In this document: one piece after another, positions 58,090 to 64,000 of the stretch
Layout of the letters: each line of letters opens with the position of its first letter
Position numbering within the stretch: the stretch's first letter is position 1
Source of the DNA: Acidiphilium sp. 37-60-79
GTDB taxonomy: Bacteria > Pseudomonadota > Alphaproteobacteria > Acetobacterales > Acetobacteraceae
Assembly (NCBI GenBank): GCA_002279355.1
Contig: NCBV01000019.1
Span: 122,691-186,690, forward strand
Length of the DNA: 64,000 bases
Direction: 5' to 3'
Made by a program: the position numbers and the translations under genes
Notes under the pieces: model-generated
What the model saw: the letters and a program-made list of their open reading frames with translations, nothing else
What the model was told of the DNA's origin: nothing
Databases searched by the model: none

Positions 58090-58560
58090 CACTTCCACCA
58101 AGCCGAGCGGACGCATCAAATCCAAAAACGCATCGAGCTTATCGGTCGCCCCGGTCAGCTCAAACACAAAACTCTCGGTCGTGGCATCAATCACCCGTGC
58201 GCGAAACGCATCCGCAAGCCGGAGCGCCTCGGATCGGTGCTCACCCGTGCCAATCACCTTGATCAGCGCCAATTCCCGCGCCAAATGCGGCCCCTCGCGG
58301 GATAAATCCGCAACCCGATAAACCGGCACCAGCCGATCAAGCTGGGCCTTGATCTGCTCAATCACCATCTCGGTTCCATTGGTCACAATGGTAATCCGGC
58401 TGCGCCGCCGGTCATCGTCCACCGGCGCCACCGTCAAGCTCTCGATGTTGTAACCCCGTCCGGAAAACAGCCCGATCACCCGTGCCAAAACCCCAGCCTC
58501 ATTTTCCACCAGCACCGAAATAGTCGCCGAGCGCAGTGCTTGTTGCACAATCGCGTTCAT
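58042..58560 (-). CDS. ilvH: Acetolactate synthase regulatory (small) subunit
   Basis: The 172-residue protein has the ACT domain [32 protein letters not shown] and RIELQR-type end ([18 protein letters not shown]). It confers valine feedback on the large subunit. ATG overlaps the ilvB stop by four bases. The final 48 bases overlap the convergent GT2 gene. Confidence 0.95.
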   Translation of the reverse strand: MNAIVQQALRSATISVLVENEAGVLARVIGLFSGRGYNIESLTVAPVDDDRRRSRITIVTNGTEMVIEQIKAQLDRLVPVYRVADLSREGPHLARELALIKVIGTGEHRSEALRLADAFRARVIDATTESFVFELTGATDKLDAFLDLMRPLGLVEVSRTGVAAIARGPRTI

Positions 58561-60347
58561 ACCAGCACCAATCCCTCATCGGTGATCCCACGCGCCTCAT
58601 CCTCATGTTCCGGCCCCAAAATCATCTCATTATGGGCCGCACCGGAGGGGATCATCGGGAAGCAATTCTCCCGTGGATCAACACAAATATCAGCAATCAC
58701 CGCCCGGTCCGTCGCCAGCATCTCGGCAATCACCCGGTCCAAATCATCGATGGTGCGCGCCCGCAGCCCGGTCGCATGAAAACTCTCCGCCAGCTTGACG
58801 AAATCGGGTAGAGCCGCCGAGTAACTCTCCGAATAGCGCCCGCCATGCAGCAATTCCTGCCATTGCCGCACCATGCCCATATACTCGTTGTTCAAAATAA
58901 AAACCTTCACCGGCAGCCGATATTGCGCCAGCGTGCCCATTTCCTGAATATTCATCAGAATACTAGCCTCACCGGCAATATCGATCACCAATGCATCCGG
59001 ATGCGCCACCTGCACCCCCATCGCCGCCGGTAACCCGTACCCCATGGTCCCCAACCCGCCCGAGGTCATCCACCGGTTAGGCTGCTCGAAGCGGTAATAT
59101 TGCGCCGCCCACATCTGATGCTGGCCCACCTCGGTGGTAATATAGCTCGATCGATCACGGGTCATTTCCCACAGGCGCTGGATCGCATATTGCGGCTTGA
59201 TCACCGCCCCCGGCTCAAACGATTGCGTAAATTTCAGCGAATCCTTCGCCCGCCAGCCATCAATCCGCCGCCACCATGCCGCCAACGCCGCCCGATCCTG
59301 CGGCGCCTCATCGCGTTTCCACGCCGCAATCAACGCCCGCAGCGCCAGCGCCGCATCCGCGACAATCGGCACATCCACCGGTACATTCTTGTTGATATTC
59401 GCCGGATCAATATCGACCTGGATTTTTTTCGACCCCGGCGCAAACGCATTCAACCGCCCGGTCACCCGATCATCAAACCGCGCCCCCAAATTCACCATCA
59501 CATCGCAGCCATGCATGGTTAAATTGGCCTCATACGTCCCATGCATCCCCAACATGCCGATAAATTGCGGATGCGCCGCCGGAAATGCCCCCAGCCCCAT
59601 CAGCGTCGAGGTGACCGGCGCGCCAATCAGCGTCGCAAACTCAATTAACAGCGTCGCCGCCTCCGGCCCCGCATTGATAATCCCGCCGCCCGAATAAATC
59701 ACCGGCCGCTCGGCCCGCTTGATCAGCGCCACCGCCTCGGCAATCCGCGCCGGGTCCGGCTCGGTGCGCGGCCGATAGCTGCGATGCGGCCCAGCCGCCG
59801 GCTCCGCATAGGGTGCCGGATTGATCAGCACATCCTTGGGCAAATCAATCAGCACCGGCCCCGGCCGTCCGGTGCGCGCCACATAAAACGCCTCATGCAC
59901 CACCCGCGCCAAATCTTCCGAGCGCTTGACCAAATAATTATGCTTGGTCGCTTGGCGGGTAATGCCGGTCGTATCCGCCTCCTGAAACGCATCATTGCCA
60001 ATCAAATGCGTCGGCACCTGCCCGGTCAAACACACCAACGGGATTGAATCCATCAACGCATCAAGCAGCCCGGTCACCGCATTGGTCGCCCCCGGCCCGG
60101 ACGTCACCAGCACCACCCCAACCTTCCCGGTCGAGCGCGCATAGCCCTCCGCCGCATGCACCGCGGCTTGCTCATGGCGCACCAAAATATGCCGGATCGC
60201 GTTTTGCTGAAACAACGCATCATAAATCGGCAAAACCGCCCCACCCGGATAGCCGAAAATAACCTCGACGCCCTGCGCCTTCAGCGCCTGCAGCAAGATT
60301 TCAGCCCCAGAGGTTCCAGCCTGTTTGGTATTGGTCACGGCGTTCAT
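58557..60347 (-). CDS. ilvB: Acetolactate synthase catalytic (large) subunit
   Basis: The 596-residue ThDP enzyme starts [20 protein letters not shown] (60347). It shows [15 protein letters not shown], the conserved Glu of [18 protein letters not shown], the FAD/ThDP motifs [17 protein letters not shown] and [16 protein letters not shown], and [16 protein letters not shown] with [15 protein letters not shown]. It condenses pyruvate (or pyruvate and 2-oxobutyrate) in branched-chain amino-acid synthesis. It is coupled with ilvH. Confidence 0.96.
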   Translation of the reverse strand: MNAVTNTKQAGTSGAEILLQALKAQGVEVIFGYPGGAVLPIYDALFQQNAIRHILVRHEQAAVHAAEGYARSTGKVGVVLVTSGPGATNAVTGLLDALMDSIPLVCLTGQVPTHLIGNDAFQEADTTGITRQATKHNYLVKRSEDLARVVHEAFYVARTGRPGPVLIDLPKDVLINPAPYAEPAAGPHRSYRPRTEPDPARIAEAVALIKRAERPVIYSGGGIINAGPEAATLLIEFATLIGAPVTSTLMGLGAFPAAHPQFIGMLGMHGTYEANLTMHGCDVMVNLGARFDDRVTGRLNAFAPGSKKIQVDIDPANINKNVPVDVPIVADAALALRALIAAWKRDEAPQDRAALAAWWRRIDGWRAKDSLKFTQSFEPGAVIKPQYAIQRLWEMTRDRSSYITTEVGQHQMWAAQYYRFEQPNRWMTSGGLGTMGYGLPAAMGVQVAHPDALVIDIAGEASILMNIQEMGTLAQYRLPVKVFILNNEYMGMVRQWQELLHGGRYSESYSAALPDFVKLAESFHATGLRARTIDDLDRVIAEMLATDRAVIADICVDPRENCFPMIPSGAAHNEMILGPEHEDEARGITDEGLVLV

Positions 60348-60399
60348 CCAAAATTTCCTATTTGAGCCCATCAGCGGTAGCCCGGCGCTATCCCCGGCG

Positions 60400-61389
60400 T
60401 CAACCAGAGTATTTAATAAGTGACATGATTTCGTCTAGGGTTCTTTCCAAAAATTGCGTCGAATCATCGATCCGCGCATTGATCACCTGCGTCCGACGCG
60501 CATCCGCCAATCGCTGATGGCGGAACCAGGTCGCCTGGCGCTTGGTGTAGCGCGCCGTCGCGTCAATCGCCGCCGCCGTCGCCGCCGCCAAATCCAGCGT
60601 CCCCGCCAAATAAGCCCGCAATTCTGGCACCCCATGCGCCCGCCATCCCGGCAAATCATCCGGCAATCCATTGGCCAAACCCCGGGCCACCACCGCGCGC
60701 ACCTCCTCAACCGCCCCCGCCGCCAGCATCGCATGAAACCGCCGCTCAATCGCCGCCCGCAACGCCGTGCGCGGCGGGTCCAGCAAAATCACCACCGGCG
60801 CGAAACCCCGCAACGGCTCGGTCGGCTGCGCGTGCCAATGCGCCAAGCCGTGCCCTGTGCCGAGCAACACCTCGACCGCGCGCGCCACACGCTGCGGATC
60901 AGAAGGCCGCAACCGCGCCGCCGTCACCGGATCGTGCATGGCCAGAAACCCATGCAACCATTTTGCGCCATGCGCCGCCAGCATCGCCCGCGCCTCCGCC
61001 CGCGCTTCCGGGGCAAAATCCGGCACCGGCGCCAACCCCTCGATCAACGCCCGCAAATACATCCCCGTGCCACCGCATAGAATCGGATTTTTCGCGTCCG
61101 CCATCACCGCCAACGCCGCCTTGCGCCACCACGCCGCATCCACCGCCTGATCGAGTGCGCGCACCCCATACAGCCGATGCACCGCTGCCGCCTCATCCGC
61201 CACACTCGGCCGCGCCGTGATAATCCGCCAATCCGCATAGCATTGCATCGCATCCGCATTCACGATCACCCCGGCCAGCCGCGCCGCCAAGCCGAGCGCC
61301 AAAGCCGACTTGCCCGAAGCCGTCGGCCCCACAATGATCGGCAAGGCCCTTGCTTGATCCCGTTCCAGTGCGCTAGCCGCTTCTCTCAT
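60400..61389 (-). CDS. miaA: tRNA dimethylallyltransferase MiaA
   Basis: The 329-residue protein has P-loop [51 protein letters not shown], the conserved [12 protein letters not shown] and [14 protein letters not shown]. It prenylates A37 of tRNAs reading UNN codons. The ATG at 61389 lies in CATG, sharing two bases with the divergent serB ATG. A later start (for instance the TTG before [10 protein letters not shown]) is possible. The frame extends upstream through serB as a shadow. Confidence 0.92.
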   Translation of the reverse strand: MREAASALERDQARALPIIVGPTASGKSALALGLAARLAGVIVNADAMQCYADWRIITARPSVADEAAAVHRLYGVRALDQAVDAAWWRKAALAVMADAKNPILCGGTGMYLRALIEGLAPVPDFAPEARAEARAMLAAHGAKWLHGFLAMHDPVTAARLRPSDPQRVARAVEVLLGTGHGLAHWHAQPTEPLRGFAPVVILLDPPRTALRAAIERRFHAMLAAGAVEEVRAVVARGLANGLPDDLPGWRAHGVPELRAYLAGTLDLAAATAAAIDATARYTKRQATWFRHQRLADARRTQVINARIDDSTQFLERTLDEIMSLIKYSG

Positions 61390-62260
61390 GAAATTCCTAT
61401 TGGTCCTCGTTGCCGCACGACACAAGATTTCCCTGACCGACGCCATGGTCGCCCGCGTGCGCGATGTCATCGCCGGCGGCAACCCCGCCTGGCTCGCACC
61501 GGGCGAGGCCGCCGAAATCCCCTGCATGATCGAGCCCAACGCCGCCGCCGTGCTCGCCGCCCTCGACCACCAACCCGTCGATTTTTTCGCCGTCAAAGCC
61601 CGTGGCCGCCGCAAAGCCGTCCTGATCGCGGACATGGACAGCACCATCGTCACCTCAGAAACCCTCGATGAACTCGCCGCCGAAGCTGGCCTCGGCACCC
61701 AGGTCGCCGCCATCACCGCCCGCTCCATGGCCGGCACGATCGATTTCGCCCAAAGCCTGCGCGAACGCGTCGCCCTGCTCAAAGGGCTCGACATCACCGC
61801 CCTCGACCGCACCTGGCGCCGCACCGAATTCTCCTCCGGCGCGCGCGAACTCGTCGCCACCATGCGCGCCAACGGCGCCCTCACCGCCCTGGTCTCCGGC
61901 GGCTTTACCTATTTCACCGCCCGCGTCGCCGCCGAACTCGGCTTTGATCTGCACCGCGCCAACACCCTGCTCGATGACGGCTCACGCCTCACCGGCCTCG
62001 CCCAAGAACCCATCCTCGATCGCGACGCCAAACGCACCGCCCTGCACGAACTCGCCGCCCAGCGCGGCGTCCAACTCCGCGCCACCCTCGCCGTCGGCGA
62101 CGGCGCAAACGACCTCGCCATGATCGAAGAGGCCGGCGCGGGCGTCGCCTATCACGGCAAAAATATCCTGCTCGAACGCGCCAAACTCCGCATCGACCAC
62201 GCCGATCTCCGCGCCCTCCTATTCCTCCAAGGCTACCCCGCCTCGACATTCCGCACCTAA
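61388..62260 (+). CDS. serB: Phosphoserine phosphatase SerB
   Basis: The 290-residue HAD enzyme has an N-terminal ACT-like part of about 75 residues. The core carries LIADMDSTIVTSETLDELA (motif I DxDxT), LVSGGFTYFTARVA (motif II) and VGDGANDLAMIEEAGAGVAY (motif IV). It makes serine from phosphoserine. Its start ATGAAATTCC overlaps the miaA start head to head. No Shine-Dalgarno is obvious, so the start could be slightly later. Confidence 0.92.
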   Translation: MKFLLVLVAARHKISLTDAMVARVRDVIAGGNPAWLAPGEAAEIPCMIEPNAAAVLAALDHQPVDFFAVKARGRRKAVLIADMDSTIVTSETLDELAAEAGLGTQVAAITARSMAGTIDFAQSLRERVALLKGLDITALDRTWRRTEFSSGARELVATMRANGALTALVSGGFTYFTARVAAELGFDLHRANTLLDDGSRLTGLAQEPILDRDAKRTALHELAAQRGVQLRATLAVGDGANDLAMIEEAGAGVAYHGKNILLERAKLRIDHADLRALLFLQGYPASTFRT

Positions 62261-62304
62261 CCAACAATCGACTTGCCAGCCCGGTCAATCCGGTCGCGAC
62301 CTGA

Positions 62305-62737
62305 TCGGCCCGCACCCCTCGCTCACATCACCGGCCTGATCGCCCATATCGCCACAGCCTTCATCACCGCATTCCGCGAAAAATTCGGCCACTATGTCCA
62401 TAACGGCTACGGCCTCACCGAAACCAACTCCCCCACCCATGCCGTCCAGCTCCCCCGCGAAGCCCCGGTCGATCCCGCCTCCAGCGCCCTCGCCATCGGC
62501 GTGCCCGTCTATAACACCGCGTCATGGCTCCGCGATGACGCCGGCAACCCCCTGCCGTTAGGCGAAACCGTCAAAACCGTCATCAGCCTCAAACCCGGCA
62601 CCGAAATCACCCCGGAACAAATCATCACCCTCTGCAAATCCCGCATGGCCGCTTAAAAATATCCCCGCTCCGTCGAAATCATCCCCGACCTCCCCAAAAC
62701 CGTCACCGGCAAAATCCTCCGCCGCGAACTCCGTTGA
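62305..62737 (+). pseudogene. Remnant of an AMP-dependent acyl-CoA synthetase
   Basis: Pieces of a fatty-acid-CoA ligase are still legible: HITGLI, FGHYVHNGYGLTETNSPTHA, GVPVYNTASWLRDDAGNPLPLGE, VISLKPGTEITPEQII, CKSRMAA, then (after a TAA where a Tyr codon is expected) KYPRSVEIIPDLPKTVTGKILRREL. The N-terminal half is absent. At least two internal deletions are visible. One joins LPLGE to TVKTVISL at matching GGCGAA triplets, removing about 100 residues. It cannot make an active enzyme. Confidence 0.8.
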
Positions 62738-62893
62738 TTTTCGCGCCGCTCCCCTCCTAATCCAAAATGCGGGGAGGGCAGGGGCGTGCAAGAGTGGCAT
62801 TTTCAAATTTGGGCCGATTGTGCAACAAATACGAAATCACTACGCGGTCCTATACCATCCATAACCAATCATGCGTCGCCAGGAGATCAATAG

Positions 62894-63298
62894 ATGAAAC
62901 CGAAAATCGGCCTCATTACCCTCGGGGTTGCCGACATCGCAAAATCGTTAGCCTTCTACCGTGACGGTCTTGGATTTCCGACCCATAACTTCAACGAGGG
63001 CGATGACGTCGTGTTTTTCAAGCTCGAGGGTACATGGCTATCAATTTATCCCCGTGAAAAACTCGCCGAGGACGCTCAACTCCCGCCAAATGGTAACGGA
63101 TTCCCCAACATAACACTGGCGCATAACGCCGAGTCCAAACAAGCTGTCAATGCCGTTTTTGACCTCGCTCTAAAAGCAGGCGCAACACCAGTCAAAATAC
63201 CCCAAGACGTATTTTGGGGTGGCTATTCCGGATATTTCGCCGACCCCGACAATCACCTGTGGGAAGTTGCGTGGAACCCTTTCATTGACCTGACCTAA
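62894..63298 (+). CDS. VOC-family (glyoxalase-like) protein
   Basis: The 134-residue protein has two beta-alpha-beta-beta-beta modules: MKPKIGLITLGVADIAKSLAFYRDGLGFP, then VFDLALKAGATPVKIPQDVFWGGYSGYFADPDNHLWEVAWN. The second contains the FADPDNHLWEV metal-site segment. AGGAG lies eight bases before ATG. Its base composition is visibly less GC-rich than its neighbours, and it sits between two gene remnants, so recent acquisition is plausible. The substrate is unknown. Confidence 0.85.
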   Translation: MKPKIGLITLGVADIAKSLAFYRDGLGFPTHNFNEGDDVVFFKLEGTWLSIYPREKLAEDAQLPPNGNGFPNITLAHNAESKQAVNAVFDLALKAGATPVKIPQDVFWGGYSGYFADPDNHLWEVAWNPFIDLT

Positions 63299-63299
63299 A

Positions 63300-63779
63300 A
63301 ATACCGGCAACCGCAACGCCTTCTCAAACGGCGGCGGCGCACTAACACTCCACCCCGATTTCGCTCAAACACTCCGCGAACAAACCAGCTGCGCGCCCTT
63401 CGCCGAATCCGGCCCCGTGGTGGAACAAACCCGCGCCCAAATCCTCGCCCGCACCCACCAACCCCTCACCACCGACCCCGCCCTCACGCTCCACACCAAT
63501 CAGGACGGATCGGTCACCATTCACTCGCGGAGCGGAATCCCCGGTTATTTCTCTCCAGACCCGCGCGACCAGCGCACCCTCGGCGTCAAAATTCTTTCGC
63601 TCCGCGCCGGAGCACAAAAAATCCCGCTCGATCACCCGCTCCTCACCGCAGGCTGGCACACAACCGAACCAGACGGTCGCTTGACCAACGGGCGCGGAAT
63701 CATCCCCGCCAGCCTCGCCAAAGGCGGCCCGATCACCCTCGAACTCGCCGCCACCACCCAATACCCCACCCAACACCCA
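63300..63779 (+). pseudogene. C-terminal remnant of a Hint (Hedgehog/intein)-domain protein
   Basis: In one frame the text reads TGNRNAFSNGGGALTLHPDF, then SCAPFAESGPVVEQTRA, LTTDPALTLHTNQDGS, YFSPDPRDQRTLGVKI, IPLDHPLLTAGWHTTEPDGR and ITLELAATTQYP. This is the layout I recall from the end of Hint_2-type secreted proteins of Acetobacteraceae. The N-terminal catalytic part and start codon are missing: the frame begins immediately after the VOC gene. A later GTG at 63417 could give a short peptide, but no ribosome-binding site is seen. Confidence 0.5.
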
Positions 63780-63806
63780 AAACGCAAAGCGCGTAACCAA
63801 AAAAAG

Positions 63807-63832
63807 GGTGGGATGCCGCCAAGCATCCCACC
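63807..63832. terminator. Rho-independent terminator
   Basis: Stem GGTGGGATGC/GCATCCCACC with a six-base loop is followed by TGTTTTT. An A-run precedes it, so it may work in both directions. It closes the remnant region before the final gene. Confidence 0.88.
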
Positions 63833-63879
63833 TGTTTTTGCCCCTTTCGCACCCCGCCGCTCCTATGCAATATTAACGC

Positions 63880-64000
63880 ATGGCGAGTGATATTAACACC
63901 CACGCACAATCCCTCACCGACCGTCTCTCGGCCATTTTGCTCATGCTCCGCCAAATCCTCGGCACCCACGAACAATCCCGCGCCATCGAGCAAACCCTCA
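63880..64000 (+). CDS. Start of an unidentified gene, cut by window end
   Basis: The frame from ATG 63880 encodes 40 residues (MASDINTHAQSLTDRLSA, then an amphipathic helix ILLMLRQILGTHEQSR) and runs off the window. No family is recognisable. No Shine-Dalgarno is evident, although ATATTAA lies just upstream. Confidence 0.5.
   Translation, partial: MASDINTHAQSLTDRLSAILLMLRQILGTHEQSRAIEQTL

Noticed and set aside
61390..61884. N-terminal extension of MiaA by 165 residues
   Set aside because: The extension is antisense to serB and is Ser/Arg/Ala-rich with no family similarity; MiaA proteins begin just before the P-loop.
63417..63890. Independent 157-residue gene
   Set aside because: The similarity to Hint-protein tails begins upstream of the GTG at 63417 and no ribosome-binding site is seen, so I treat it as a remnant. 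The last 35 codons run through the terminator.

Overview
The window reads as chromosomal DNA of a GC-rich (about 60 percent by eye) alphaproteobacterium. Acetobacteraceae or a near relative in the Rhodospirillales is the best guess. FlbT, FlaF and a DUF1217 protein are alphaproteobacterial flagellar genes. The ruvCAB-ybgC-tolQRAB order is typical of the class, and a TolB with a Tat-type leader, a Hint-domain remnant and two DUF2142 proteins fit the Acetobacteraceae. This is inference from gene content and no taxonomic search was made. Genes are dense, often joined by 4-bp ATGA or TTGA overlaps, and no gene-free stretch exceeds about 250 bases.

Layout. 1-645: end of a GST gene cut by the window edge. 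608-12824: late flagellar region. On the minus strand it runs flgE-flgK-flgL-flagellin-flbT-flaF-DUF1217-TPR gene-TPR/SPINDLY glycosyltransferase; on the plus strand fliK-flgD. Three sigma-54-type promoters precede flgE, flagellin and fliK. The glycosyltransferase, a plausible flagellin glycosylation enzyme, is split by a frameshifting deletion. 12867-23494: a lipoprotein, divergent epmA/epmB (EF-P lysylation), aroQ-accB-accC, an MFS/spermidine-synthase-like fusion, a Baeyer-Villiger-type monooxygenase and a 2H-phosphoesterase-like protein. 22070-28422: tolB-A-R-Q, ybgC and ruvB-A-C in one minus-strand block. 28525-38654: maiA-like GST, yebC, a GT4 glycosyltransferase, an MFS exporter, tRNA-Asn, eno, an ABC transporter with a broken ATPase tail, and katG.

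38770-44182 is the most unusual block. Five tightly coupled genes resemble subunits of a group-4 hydrogenase/complex I-like membrane complex (HyfB, HyfC, HyfF, HyfG and HyfI-like). The large subunit has lost the NiFe-binding cysteines and the small subunit keeps four cysteines for an Fe-S cluster. It resembles the 'energy-converting hydrogenase related' complexes but is smaller and has no ferredoxin subunit. rnhB is coupled to its end, followed by three back-to-back hairpin repeats.

44372-57011: a small unknown gene, a Nudix protein, an Atm1-type ABC exporter, a Nit2-like amidase coupled to NAD kinase, and a seven-gene minus-strand set (two DUF2142 proteins, GT2, SMR flippase-like protein, uppP, MFS, SGNH hydrolase). 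That set looks like lipid-linked glycan assembly, and two of its genes carry in-frame minisatellites. 57130-62260: another GT2, ilvB-ilvH, and miaA and serB whose start codons overlap head to head. 62305-64000: a decayed patch with an AMP-dependent ligase remnant, an intact VOC gene of lower GC, the tail of a Hint-domain protein, a terminator, and the start of an unidentified gene.
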